DNA of 64,000 nucleotides, taken from Moraxella sp. K1664. GTDB lineage: Bacteria > Pseudomonadota > Gammaproteobacteria > Pseudomonadales > Moraxellaceae. The notes under the pieces are model-generated. The model ran no database searches. It was not told where the DNA came from and worked only from the letters and a program-made list of their open reading frames with translations. Below are positions 17,545-26,401 of this stretch, in pieces. The stretch lies in NCBI RefSeq assembly GCF_039693965.1, contig NZ_CP155576.1, forward strand, positions 2,046,001-2,110,000, written 5' to 3'. The position numbers and the translations under genes were made by a program. Numbering within the stretch: position 1 is the stretch's first letter; every line of letters begins with the position of its first letter.

Positions 17545-19416
17545 TCACTCTTCTTCTGTCTCATAAGTAAATGATTTAAACAATAAAAATATCCCAAAAG
17601 CGACAATCACACTAAGTAACGGCAATGACAATAATAAGCATAAAGCATAAATCATTGCAAAAAACATAAATAGCATGGAGACACCAACCAGTATTTGTAG
17701 GCTTAAATTCGCCATAGGGTGTAGCCAGTGCATTTTGTCATTATGGGCAAATAGATGAATACCAATCGGCAAACAAATAATAACCCACAATAAAGGCGTA
17801 TATGCCATAATGGCATCTTTAAATTCCAAATCCTGAGTTAATAAGACCACACTCGGATAAAATACCGCCAATATCAAAAACACAAATACCGCCACCCAAT
17901 ACGCCTGTATGACAAAAGGATTGCCATAGCGATTGGCTCGCATGAGCGACCACCACAGTCCAAATCCTGCCAAATGAGCCAAGAAATAGCTTGGTTTGTC
18001 ATACAGCTCGGTAATATTCGTTACGCCGTCTATGACAACTTCATGTTCTTTCCAAACCCGATAAAATGAAAATGACAGAATGCCAAAAATTAACGGCAAT
18101 GAAATATATAAACTTCTTAAAAAATGAGCATTGGGCTGATAGACATAATCTTGATAAGAAAACTCACTGGGATTGGTAAATAAATGCCAACGTAATTGCC
18201 AAAAAATCATCATGGCAAATACAAATAAAGCAATCGGCAAAACATGGCGATTTAACCATGACAAATCGCCAGCAATGATTAAAGAGAATATTGAACCTAT
18301 TAAAAACACCCCACCAAAAGCAAATGCCAGATAAATGGGTCTAAATACGCCTTTATTGACACATTGATTTAATAAGCCATATTCTTTATCATGATTTAGG
18401 ATATTGTGATACAGGTTATTACCATTTGAGTTTTCTTGTTCTTGATTGGCGTGTCGGGTTAATAATTCATTGACCTTTTGTAAATCATGGTTTAATACAA
18501 GCAGATATTCAGGATAAAAAGATTTTTTGATAAAATGCCATAAAAACACCGCCCGATTTCTGGGTTTTGGCGAATAATAATAATTATATAAGACAGGGTA
18601 ATTATCCATTAAAAATTCATGGAATTTACCATAAGTCGAAAAGGGCGGTGCTTGGTATTGATACCGCTCTTGTAAATCAATCAACCGAGACCACGGATAA
18701 CGCTCTATTTGCCATGATTGTATGATTTCATGCCACGCAAATGTCCCAAACGCATGGCGATAGCTTTTGGGATATTCGGCATTTGACCATGTCAAAAAGT
18801 CCAACAATGCCTGTTCATAATCCATACGTTCATCAAGGGCGAATGTGTACAAACTGTCGGTTTGGGCGTAGAGTACGTCAAGTAGGGCTTGGTCTTTGTC
18901 TGCCACGTCATCATCATTGTCAATGTCATACCACAACGAGCTAAAATGTGGGCTGTTGTCCACGTCCTGCCAATCATCATCGCTGTTATGGCTGTCATCG
19001 GCTGTCTTATCATAAGGCGTATCGTGCGAATGCTCGTCATCGTCCGCCAATGGCGATTTATCCAGTAGCGACTCATCAAACGCACTGATATAATTTGTGA
19101 TGATAAGCCCGTGTTGGCTAGGCTTGGCTATGTCCTTTGTGTCATCATGATTGTTATCAAGATGATTAGCCTTGTCATCGTCCGCACATTCATCGCCCAC
19201 GCTGTCATCTTGCCAATCATCATCTTGATAATCATCATCGTCATCATTGGCATAATAATAGCGTGTGGCAAGGGCGGTTTCATAGGCTTCACGCAACGCC
19301 TTAAAGCCGTCTGGATTTTTGTCGGGTTTGTTGTGTTTGAGCTGTTTGGCATAAGCCTTTTTAATGGCGGATTCGTCATCGGTCGGCTCTATGCCCAGTA
19401 TTTGCCATGCCGTCAT
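17545..19416 (-). CDS. Membrane-anchored J-domain protein, HscC partner
   Basis: The 623-residue protein starts with a J-like domain (MTAWQILGIEPTDDESAIKKAYAKQLKHNKPDKNPDGFKALREAYETAL), followed by a very acidic region (about 55-165, Asp/Asn runs), a globular stretch, and about seven hydrophobic segments after residue 360. It resembles the DjlB/DjlC group, J-proteins known to work with HscC in E. coli. In place of the HPD tripeptide it has KPD. Its ATG overlaps the last base of the hscC stop (TGATG), and a GTG one codon upstream is an alternative. So it is co-expressed with the Hsp70 gene. Confidence 0.8.
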   Translation of the reverse strand: MTAWQILGIEPTDDESAIKKAYAKQLKHNKPDKNPDGFKALREAYETALATRYYYANDDDDDYQDDDWQDDSVGDECADDDKANHLDNNHDDTKDIAKPSQHGLIITNYISAFDESLLDKSPLADDDEHSHDTPYDKTADDSHNSDDDWQDVDNSPHFSSLWYDIDNDDDVADKDQALLDVLYAQTDSLYTFALDERMDYEQALLDFLTWSNAEYPKSYRHAFGTFAWHEIIQSWQIERYPWSRLIDLQERYQYQAPPFSTYGKFHEFLMDNYPVLYNYYYSPKPRNRAVFLWHFIKKSFYPEYLLVLNHDLQKVNELLTRHANQEQENSNGNNLYHNILNHDKEYGLLNQCVNKGVFRPIYLAFAFGGVFLIGSIFSLIIAGDLSWLNRHVLPIALFVFAMMIFWQLRWHLFTNPSEFSYQDYVYQPNAHFLRSLYISLPLIFGILSFSFYRVWKEHEVVIDGVTNITELYDKPSYFLAHLAGFGLWWSLMRANRYGNPFVIQAYWVAVFVFLILAVFYPSVVLLTQDLEFKDAIMAYTPLLWVIICLPIGIHLFAHNDKMHWLHPMANLSLQILVGVSMLFMFFAMIYALCLLLSLPLLSVIVAFGIFLLFKSFTYETEEE

Positions 19417-21140
19417 CACCAGTCGTCCCTGCTTTCTATGTTATCCAAAAATTCACCAAATTTGACTTGGGCGTGGCGGATTTTGTCGGTGTCTTGGCTG
19501 TCAAGCACGCTCTCAAACCATGCGATGAGTCGCCCCACTTCGTCCCTGTCATGTCCTAGCCGTTGAGAGTACAAGCGTTCGGATCGTGCGATGAGCGTGC
19601 GACTTTCTAGCGTGTCTCGTGGGTGGATTTTTAGGGCGGAAAGTTTGTCTTTAGACGCTTTTAGCTCGGTGTCGGTTAGGCGTTTTGCCCCATTTTCTAT
19701 CACAAGATTGTGCTGATTGCCCCCTGCGTCTATGTCCACTTCCAAAAGCCCGTTCACGTCATAAGAAAAACGCACGTCTATGGATAGCTCGGTGGCTTTG
19801 CCTTTGTAGGTGTGGGGGACTTTGACGGTGATTTCGCCCAGTTTGATATTATCCTTGACCAGCCGAGCTTCGCCTTGATAAATGCCAAATCGCACTTCGG
19901 TTTGGTCATTATAAACAGGGCTAAAATTTTGCACACGACTGGTAGGAATGACCGTATTTCGCTCAATGATAGGGGCAAAAATGCCGTCCCGTCTCTCGGT
20001 TTCACTTATCTGCATACTGGTCTGCACCCCAAGCGAATAGGGCGATACGTCTGTCAGAACCAGCTCATCTAAGGCAGAATCTTCGGCGATAAGTCCCGCC
20101 TGAATGCTCGCCCCAATGCCAATGGCTTCATCAGGATTTAGGCTTGCGGTGGGAAAACGCCCAAGCAGACGGGCAATCATCTTTTTAAACATGGGCATAC
20201 GAGTAGAACCGCCAACCAACACAATCGCGTCCAACTCTCGCACTTTTAGCCCTGCATCTCGCACCGTGCGTTCTATGGGAGCGGTGATTTTGGCAAATAG
20301 GGACTGGCAGAGTGTCTCAAACTCATCGTCATTTAGTGTATAACTGTACTCTTTTTCATCAAGCGTTAGACGAATCTCGGTGCTATTTTGGGTGGATAAG
20401 GTGCGTTTGGCAGACTCACAAGCATCGTACAGCAGAGCGTAATGACGTTGCCAAAAGTCGGCAGGCGTGCCTTGTTTTTCGTGATGAGCGATAAAATCTT
20501 TGATGATGATGTCGGTAAAATCTTCTCCGCCCAACAGGTTATCCCCTGCGGACGCTTTGACTTCCATGACCCCTGCAAACAGTTCAAGCAAGGTAACGTC
20601 AAACGTCCCCCCGCCCAAATCCAGCACCAAAAATTTGCGTTCATCATCGTCATCATACTCATGCAAGCCATACGCCATAGCGGCGGCGGTCGGCTCGTTG
20701 ATGAGACGGACGACATTTAGCCCTGCAAGTGTTGCCGATGTTTTGGTGGCTTCTCGTTGGTGGTCGTTAAAATAGGCAGGCACTGTGATGACCACGTCCG
20801 TAACGTCATGTCCCAGATGTGTTTGTGCGTCTTGTTTGAGTGATTTTAGGATAAGTGCCGACAGCTCTTCGGGGCTAAACTTTTGGCTATGTTTGCCTGT
20901 GGTGAGCGTGTAGGTTTTTTGGCTTCCCATAAAGCGTTTAAAGGTGCTGGCGGTGGCGGTCGGGTGGCTAATTAGACGTTCTTTGGCAGGTTCACCAACT
21001 AAAATCCGCCCGTCATCGTCCACGCTCACCACAGACGGCGTTAGCACCTTGCCAAGTGCGTTTGGGATAAGTGTGGGTTTGCCGTCTTTAAAATAACTGA
21101 TGAGACTGTTGGTCGTCCCCAAATCAATACCGACTATCAT
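19416..21140 (-). CDS. hscC: Hsp70-family chaperone HscC
   Basis: The 574-residue protein is a short Hsp70. It has the ATPase phosphate loops VGIDLGTTNSLISYF at the N terminus and FLVLDLGGGTFDVTLLELF, INEPTAAAMAYGL, VGGSTRMPMFKKMIARLLG, and a reduced substrate-binding region after LTDVSPYSLGVQT. The length and lack of the long DnaK lid match HscC (about 556 in E. coli). It forms an operon with the J-protein gene on the minus strand. HscC is a specialised chaperone, proposed in E. coli to affect sigma70-dependent transcription through Rsd; whether that holds here is unknown. Confidence 0.88.
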   Translation of the reverse strand: MIVGIDLGTTNSLISYFKDGKPTLIPNALGKVLTPSVVSVDDDGRILVGEPAKERLISHPTATASTFKRFMGSQKTYTLTTGKHSQKFSPEELSALILKSLKQDAQTHLGHDVTDVVITVPAYFNDHQREATKTSATLAGLNVVRLINEPTAAAMAYGLHEYDDDDERKFLVLDLGGGTFDVTLLELFAGVMEVKASAGDNLLGGEDFTDIIIKDFIAHHEKQGTPADFWQRHYALLYDACESAKRTLSTQNSTEIRLTLDEKEYSYTLNDDEFETLCQSLFAKITAPIERTVRDAGLKVRELDAIVLVGGSTRMPMFKKMIARLLGRFPTASLNPDEAIGIGASIQAGLIAEDSALDELVLTDVSPYSLGVQTSMQISETERRDGIFAPIIERNTVIPTSRVQNFSPVYNDQTEVRFGIYQGEARLVKDNIKLGEITVKVPHTYKGKATELSIDVRFSYDVNGLLEVDIDAGGNQHNLVIENGAKRLTDTELKASKDKLSALKIHPRDTLESRTLIARSERLYSQRLGHDRDEVGRLIAWFESVLDSQDTDKIRHAQVKFGEFLDNIESRDDW

Positions 21141-21254
21141 AATAATCCTATTTTTAAAATGAAAATAAGAATTATAACAGATTTTTGGCGGTAAAATGGG
21201 TTATTTTAAGAGTTTGGGATTGTTAAATAAAAATATATTTTAAAATTTGAATGT

Positions 21255-21366
21255 GTAGGGGCGAATTGCAATTCGCCCAAAAATCAACATCTTATCAAAG
21301 GGCAAATGTGATTTTCCCCTACAAATTTATCCAAAGGTATAGTTAATGAATAATACCAAAAGTTTA
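21255..21366. repeat. Interspersed repeat of about 111 bp, copy A
   Basis: It begins GTAGGGGCGAATTGCAATTCGCCC, continues AAAAATCAACATCTTATCAAAGGG and CCCCTAC (68 bp), then a shared tail TCCAAAxGTAT...TACCAAAA. Copy B with the same order and length lies at 63698-63808. The first 68 bp have inverted ends (GTAGGGG/CCCCTAC). It is non-coding and lies between the hscC operon and the membrane protein gene at 21388. Confidence 0.75.
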
Positions 21367-21387
21367 AATCATGCCATTTTACCAAAA

Positions 21388-21966
21388 CTATGCCGTCAGA
21401 TAAATTACCGCCCAAAATATGCCTAAGACAGCACAAGCAATAAGTAGATTTTTAGCCAATTCTTTATGATAACTTATCATCGCTTGTTTGTCTTTTCTGA
21501 TTTGAAAAATGCTAAACAAGTATTTTAAAAATCCCCTGACAAAAAACGCCCCAATCATACCGACAAATATATGCCCTAGATGATAGGTTTTAAAAGATAT
21601 GGGTATAATTTTATTGCCCTTAATCTGATATTCAGAATGGCTCATATACATAGCACTTTCATTGATAAACAGATAGTTGCCATTATCCAACTGTTTTAAA
21701 CAATCTTCTATGCAATCCTTGTCAGGTATGGTTAATGGCAGTTTGGGATTGGTTTGATATTCTTGCCACGTTTGACGATAATAGCCATTATCGGCATCTG
21801 TACCAATTATCATAAATCCATCATGGGGCGTATCATTGAGCTGATAACGCTCTGTGTTTAATTCGCTGATACCATGAGAAATGACACCTGCTAAAACAAA
21901 CCATAGGATAATTAAGCCTATGGTTTTGATAGTGGCATAAAGGAATAATAAAAAGGCTTTTAGCAT
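21388..21966 (-). CDS. Small membrane protein of unknown function
   Basis: The 192-residue protein has an N-terminal transmembrane segment (about 4-30, LLFLYATIKTIGLIILWFVLAGVISHGI), a soluble middle with two cysteines (DKDCIEDCLKQLDNG), and two more hydrophobic segments (about 130-150 and 170-190). I do not recognise a family. It ends with VLGIFWAVIYLTA. The XRE-type regulator starts 12 bases upstream on the same strand, suggesting an operon of unknown role. Confidence 0.65.
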   Translation of the reverse strand: MLKAFLLFLYATIKTIGLIILWFVLAGVISHGISELNTERYQLNDTPHDGFMIIGTDADNGYYRQTWQEYQTNPKLPLTIPDKDCIEDCLKQLDNGNYLFINESAMYMSHSEYQIKGNKIIPISFKTYHLGHIFVGMIGAFFVRGFLKYLFSIFQIRKDKQAMISYHKELAKNLLIACAVLGIFWAVIYLTA

Positions 21967-21978
21967 AATAATGTAAAA

Positions 21979-22371
21979 CTAGGCAAGTTTTTCTTGGAGT
22001 AATGCCAAAATTCCTTTTAAGGTTTTTAATTCATCATCTTTTTGGGCAAGTAATTCATCTTTATGAGCGATAATGAGTTGCAATTTTTCAATTTCAGCTT
22101 GTGATTTATCTCCGCTATAATAATTGCCTTGAAAATTATTGTATCCACCATTCAACTCATAGATAATATTATGTTCTTTATTTGGGATTAAATCAAAGAT
22201 ATTAACTTCCAAAATATCAGCAATCTGTTGTAGGCGGTCAATGCTAATCCTAGTTTCACCACGTTCAATCTTAGAATAACCACTTGGGGAGATTTCCAAC
22301 GCATTTGCAATCTCTTCTTGTGTAAACCCCTTGGTTTCTCTTATGTCTTTTATTTTTTCAAAAACCAGCAT
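21979..22371 (-). CDS. XRE-family HTH regulator with coiled-coil tail
   Basis: The 130-residue protein has a Cro/C1-type helix-turn-helix at residues 5-60 (IKDIRETKGFTQEEIANALEISPSGYSKIERGETRISIDRLQQIADILEVNIFDLI). An Asn/Tyr-rich stretch (YELNGGYNNFQGNYYSGD) follows, then a predicted coiled coil (AEIEKLQLIIAHKDELLAQKDDELKTLKGILALLQEKL), likely for dimerisation. ATG 22371 was chosen because GGAG lies seven bases upstream; the longer frame to 22404 lacks such a site. It probably regulates itself and the downstream membrane protein gene. Confidence 0.8.
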   Translation of the reverse strand: MLVFEKIKDIRETKGFTQEEIANALEISPSGYSKIERGETRISIDRLQQIADILEVNIFDLIPNKEHNIIYELNGGYNNFQGNYYSGDKSQAEIEKLQLIIAHKDELLAQKDDELKTLKGILALLQEKLA

Positions 22372-22474
22372 ACAATTCTCCACTTTTTCGCCAGTAAATT
22401 TCACTTTTTGGAATGGTTAAGCATATCACGAAATGATAAAATCATCAATATATTCAATCTTGGAGAAATTTACC

Positions 22475-22690
22475 ATGAAAAAACCTTCTTTGGCTATTGT
22501 GGCGGTTTTGCCATTATTTTTAACAGCGTGTTCTGACCCAACATGGAATAAAGCAGGTGTTAATCTATACGAAACCCAAAACCAGTTGGCAAAATGTCAA
22601 TATGAAATTGGATTGGCAAAGGTCAGTAAAGACGAAAAAACTGCTTTACTAAATCAATGCATGAAATCAAAAGGATTTAGATATAACTAA
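22475..22690 (+). CDS. Small lipoprotein of unknown function
   Basis: The 71-residue product begins MKKPSLAIVAVLPLFLTACSDPTW, a lipoprotein signal with lipobox LTAC (Cys 19). The mature part is about 53 residues and has two further Cys (KCQYE and NQCMKSKGFRYN). Many short outer-membrane lipoproteins end in a similar CMxxKGF/Y motif. TGGAGAAATTTACC before the ATG gives a clear ribosome binding site, which decides the start over 22433. It is divergent from the XRE regulator gene and followed by a strong terminator. Confidence 0.75.
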   Translation: MKKPSLAIVAVLPLFLTACSDPTWNKAGVNLYETQNQLAKCQYEIGLAKVSKDEKTALLNQCMKSKGFRYN

Positions 22691-22729
22691 TCTAATTTGA
22701 AAATTCCAACCATTAAATTTTACCTAATA

Positions 22730-22762
22730 AAAAACTGGACAATCAACCTTGTCCAGTTTTTT
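22730..22762. terminator. Bidirectional intrinsic terminator
   Basis: AAAAAACTGGACA pairs with TGTCCAGTTTTTT around a short loop. It lies between the plus-strand lipoprotein gene and the minus-strand ilvD gene, with T-runs on both strands. Confidence 0.85.
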
Positions 22763-22777
22763 ATGCCAAATTGACAA

Positions 22778-24676
22778 TCACTCAACTTGACTCACATCTC
22801 TCACTGCCCCTGTATCGGCACTTGTCGCCATAGCGGCATAGGCTCGCAAGGCTTGGGACACATAGCGTTCACGGTCTACAGGTTTCCACGCTTGTTTGCC
22901 ACGCTCGTTCATGGCGGCACGGCGTTTGGCAAGCTCATCGTCCGATACGTCCAGATGAATGGTGCGGTTTGGAATGTCAATCTTGATGATGTCAAACTCT
23001 TCCACAAGCCCAATCGCACCACCTTCGGCAGCCTCAGGGCTTGCGTGTCCGATAGACAGCCCCGATGTACCACCGCTAAATCTGCCGTCCGTGAGCAACG
23101 CACACGCCTTGCCTAGACCTTTGGATTTTAGATAAGACGTGGGGTAGAGCATTTCTTGCATACCAGGCCCGCCTTTGGGGCCTTCATAGCGGATAATGAC
23201 GATGTCGCCTGCCACGATTTTGTCCGCCAAAATTGCTTCTACTGCACTGTCTTGGCTTTCAAAGACTCTGGCACGCCCTGTAAAGGTCAAAATGCTCTCG
23301 TCCACGCCTGCGGTTTTGACCACACAGCCACGCTCGGCAATGTTGCCAAACAGCACCGCCAAACCGCCGTCTTGACTGTACGCAAATTCTTTGGAGCGGA
23401 TACAGCCCGATTCACGGTTCAAATCAAGATTGCCCCAGACTTTGTTTTGGCTAAATGCCTGCGTGGTGCGTACGCCAGCAGGGGCGGCAATGTACAGCTC
23501 TCGGGCGGTTTGGTTATCAGGGTTCATTACGTCCCATTTGGCAAGGGCGTCCGCTAGGGTCGGGCTATGCACGGTTGGCACGTTGGTGCGGATTAGTCCT
23601 GCTCTATCAAGCTCCGCCAAAATCCCCATCACGCCCCCTGCACGGTGCACGTCTTCCATGTGGTATTTTTGCGTGGCAGGGGCGACTTTGGATAGGCACG
23701 GCACGGCACGAGATAGACGGTCAATGTCCGCCATTTTAAAGTCCACGCCTGCTTCATTTGCCGCCGCCAATAGGTGCAAAATGGTGTTGGTACTACCGCC
23801 CATGGCAATATCAAGGCTCATGGCGTTTAAAAATGCATCTTTGGTAGCGATAGAGCGTGGCAAAACGCTATAATCATCTTGTTCATAATGGCGTTTGGCA
23901 AGCTCAACAATCAGCCGACCTGCTTCCAAGAAAAGCTCTTTACGCTTGGCGTGCGTGGCAAGTAGTGAGCCGTTGGCAGGCAATGACAGCCCCAATGCTT
24001 CGGTTAGGCAGTTCATGGAGTTGGCGGTAAACATACCCGAGCATGAGCCACAAGTTGGGCAAGCAGAACGCTCCACATTTGCCACGTCTTCATCGCTGAT
24101 AAGGTCATCGGCGGCATCAATCATCGCATCGACTAGGTCAAGTTTACGTATCTTTTTACCACTCTCATCGGTAATGGTCTCGTGCGTCATGTGTCCGTCA
24201 TGTACTTCGCTTGCCAGCACCTTGCCAGCTTCCATAGGGCCGCCTGAGACAAAGACCACAGGGATATTTAGGCGTAAGGCAGCCATGAGCATACCAGGGG
24301 TGATTTTATCGCAGTTGGAGATACACACAAGGGCATCTGCACAGTGGGCGTTTACCATATATTCCACGCTGTCGGCAATCAAATCACGGCTTGGCAAGCT
24401 ATACAGCATACCGCCATGCCCCATGGCAATGCCGTCATCCACGGCAATGGTGTTAAATTCTTTGGCAACGCCCCCTGCCTTTTCAATCTCACGGGCGACA
24501 AGTTGCCCCATGTCTTTTAGATGAACATGACCCGGCACAAACTGCGTGAATGAGTTGGCAATGGCAATGATTGGCTTATTAAAATCATCGTCCGTCATGC
24601 CTGTGGCACGCCATAAGGCTCTTGCCCCTGCCATGTTGCGACCGTGTGTGGAAGTTTTTGAGCGGTATTGTGGCAT
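22778..24676 (-). CDS. ilvD: Dihydroxy-acid dehydratase IlvD
   Basis: IlvD dehydrates dihydroxy acids in isoleucine and valine synthesis using an iron-sulfur cluster. The 632-residue protein begins [27 protein letters not shown] and contains the cluster motifs [13 protein letters not shown] and [20 protein letters not shown], then [74 protein letters not shown]. It is some 15 residues longer than E. coli IlvD. Single gene; the upstream region (24677-24820) must contain its promoter. Confidence 0.96.
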   Translation of the reverse strand: MPQYRSKTSTHGRNMAGARALWRATGMTDDDFNKPIIAIANSFTQFVPGHVHLKDMGQLVAREIEKAGGVAKEFNTIAVDDGIAMGHGGMLYSLPSRDLIADSVEYMVNAHCADALVCISNCDKITPGMLMAALRLNIPVVFVSGGPMEAGKVLASEVHDGHMTHETITDESGKKIRKLDLVDAMIDAADDLISDEDVANVERSACPTCGSCSGMFTANSMNCLTEALGLSLPANGSLLATHAKRKELFLEAGRLIVELAKRHYEQDDYSVLPRSIATKDAFLNAMSLDIAMGGSTNTILHLLAAANEAGVDFKMADIDRLSRAVPCLSKVAPATQKYHMEDVHRAGGVMGILAELDRAGLIRTNVPTVHSPTLADALAKWDVMNPDNQTARELYIAAPAGVRTTQAFSQNKVWGNLDLNRESGCIRSKEFAYSQDGGLAVLFGNIAERGCVVKTAGVDESILTFTGRARVFESQDSAVEAILADKIVAGDIVIIRYEGPKGGPGMQEMLYPTSYLKSKGLGKACALLTDGRFSGGTSGLSIGHASPEAAEGGAIGLVEEFDIIKIDIPNRTIHLDVSDDELAKRRAAMNERGKQAWKPVDRERYVSQALRAYAAMATSADTGAVRDVSQVE

Positions 24677-25027
24677 AATTTTTTTTCCTAAATTGGCGGT
24701 TGGCTAAAAGGGTTATTTTAGCACTTTTTAAAGGATAATATTTGACAAATTTTATTTATAATTTTTATAAATTTACAAACTTTTAATTATAAAAATACAA
24801 TCATTTAACTTTAAAATGCACCAATGGCAGTAAGGTGTGTATTACGCACCCTGCCATACGACAAATGAATTGTTTAAAAGTTAGCATTGGTGCAAATTGG
24901 GATAATTGACCATAAATCAGCATTTTACAAAAATCCCTTGCCAAATTCGCCATTTTGGGCTACATTTGCACTTTTATTTATCCAATCTGCATCAAACCAA
25001 TTTAGCCCATTCATCTAAGTGCCTGCC
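24677..25027. other. Gene-free region between ilvD and the permease gene
   Basis: This AT-rich divergent region holds the promoters for the minus-strand ilvD and the plus-strand permease. A 76-base palindromic unit lies at 24818-24893. I see no other gene or RNA in it. GTG 25019 is an alternative start for the permease. Confidence 0.6.
24818..24893. repeat. Palindromic unit with two nested stems
   Basis: The outer arms GCACCAATG (24818-24826) and CATTGGTGC (24885-24893) are perfect 9-bp complements. Inside, GGCAG (24826-24830) pairs with CTGCC (24851-24855) and GGTG with CACC around the TGTATTACG loop. It is probably another small mobile or regulatory repeat, but no second copy was found in this window. 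Confidence 0.55.
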
Positions 25028-26224
25028 ATGACCACATCTTACAAATCCGCCATTGTCTTTTTTGTCACCCTTGTCCTATTTTTGATGAGTTTTTATTATC
25101 TTATCCAAGTGTGGCTTATGGTATTTGCGTCCATTTTGGTGGCGGTGTTTTTGCTAAGTTTGGCACGGCTCACCTGCCAAATTCCCAAAGTGGGCGACTA
25201 CTTTGCCAAACTGCCCCACGGCGTGCAAGTCGGTGCGGTAACGGTGGCGGTGCTGTCGGTGGTGGCAGGGTTTTTGGCGATGTTTGGCTCGGAGCTTGTC
25301 GCCCAATTTCAAGACATGAAAGAGCTTGCCCCCAAGTCCTTTGATGCCATAAAAGAGTACGCCAAGGGCTATCCTGTCATCTATGAATGGCTGACCCAAA
25401 ATGCGTGGGCAGTGGAATTTCAACAAGACCCCAAGGCATTTTTTGCCAAATTCCAAGAAAACATTGTCGGCGGATTGCCTGCATTTTTTGGGGGTATGTT
25501 AAGCGGTTTGGGGACGTTTTTTGTGATTTTGGTGGTGGGGCTGTTTTTGGCATTATCGCCAAGCGTGTACACCAAAAGTGCCATTGCCCTTGTGCCAAAG
25601 CCGTATCGAGACAAGGGCGAATACCTGCTAAAACGCAGTTATGGAGCGATAGAGCAATGGCTCATCGGGCAGTTTGTGGTCATGGCGTTTGTGGGTGTGG
25701 CGACAGGGGTGGCGTTGTGGCTTATGGGCATTCCGTTTGCGTTGGCAATGGGCGTGATTGCCTTTGTGCTGGATTTTGTGCCTGTGATTGGTCCTTGGCT
25801 GTCGGCGGTGCCGATTTTGCTCCTTGTGCTGATTGTCTCGCCTGATTTGTTACTGTGGACACTTGTTATGATTGTCGTGGTTCAGCAGTTAGAAAGCTAT
25901 GTGGTCGCCCCAATGGTGCAACAACGACTCATCGACCTGCCCCCTGTGGCTCTGCTACTTTCGCAAATCATCATGGGAACGCTTACTGGCGTGCTTGGCA
26001 TTGCCATGGCGACACCGCTTATGGTGGTAGCGATTGTGTGGGTGCAGGTGGTGTATGTGAAGTTTGTCTTACAAGATTATTCAATCAAAGTGCTTGACCA
26101 AAACGAAAACGACATGAAAACCGACCCCTATGCCGATTATGACGCTTATAAGGCAAAAAGCGAGCCGAAAGTGGTGGTGTTATCTCCAAAGCAAGAAACG
26201 GACGACACGGACGAGAAATCTTAA
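25028..26224 (+). CDS. AI-2E family (PerM-like) permease
   Basis: The 398-residue inner-membrane protein has about eight hydrophobic segments and the family pattern: an N-terminal pair of helices, an amphipathic region (residues 90-140), GGLPAFFGGMLSGLGTFFVILVVGLFLALSP, YGAIEQWLIGQFVVMAFVGVATGVALWLMGIPFALAMGVIAFVLDFVPVIGPWLSAVP and QQLESYVVAPMVQQRLIDLPPVALLLSQIIMGTLTGVLGIAMATPL. The P-V-I-G-P segment and the QxxExxxxxPxxQ motif are diagnostic. The C-terminal 45 residues are charged and cytosolic. The substrate is unknown. ATG 25028 was chosen over GTG 25019 as the ordinary start. Confidence 0.88.
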   Translation: MTTSYKSAIVFFVTLVLFLMSFYYLIQVWLMVFASILVAVFLLSLARLTCQIPKVGDYFAKLPHGVQVGAVTVAVLSVVAGFLAMFGSELVAQFQDMKELAPKSFDAIKEYAKGYPVIYEWLTQNAWAVEFQQDPKAFFAKFQENIVGGLPAFFGGMLSGLGTFFVILVVGLFLALSPSVYTKSAIALVPKPYRDKGEYLLKRSYGAIEQWLIGQFVVMAFVGVATGVALWLMGIPFALAMGVIAFVLDFVPVIGPWLSAVPILLLVLIVSPDLLLWTLVMIVVVQQLESYVVAPMVQQRLIDLPPVALLLSQIIMGTLTGVLGIAMATPLMVVAIVWVQVVYVKFVLQDYSIKVLDQNENDMKTDPYADYDAYKAKSEPKVVVLSPKQETDDTDEKS

Positions 26225-26295
26225 TTGTGAAATTTTTAAAAATAATCATTCTTAACCCCTTGCAATTTGTACAAAATTTAAGATAATATACCGAT

Positions 26296-26310
26296 TGATA
26301 ATTGTTATCG
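26296..26310. promoter_or_regulatory. Fur box candidate upstream of tonB
   Basis: TGATAATTGTTATCG matches the 7-1-7 Fur motif (TGATAAT-N-ATTATCA) at 12 of 14 informative positions. It lies about 90 bases before the tonB start, within promoter range, and implies iron repression of tonB-exbB-exbD. Confidence 0.7.
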
Positions 26311-26401
26311 TTTCTTACTTTTTTATCCGTTTTGTATAACTTTTTGTTATGATCAATGCTGTTTAAACCCAAAAACAGCGTTTTTCTTTTGTGGGCTTGT
26401 G

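Noticed and set aside
18741-19566. Plus-strand open frames across the J-protein gene
   Set aside because: They are antisense to the acidic Asp-rich codons (GAT/GAC read as ATC/GTC), giving hydrophobic low-complexity peptides without ribosome binding sites.
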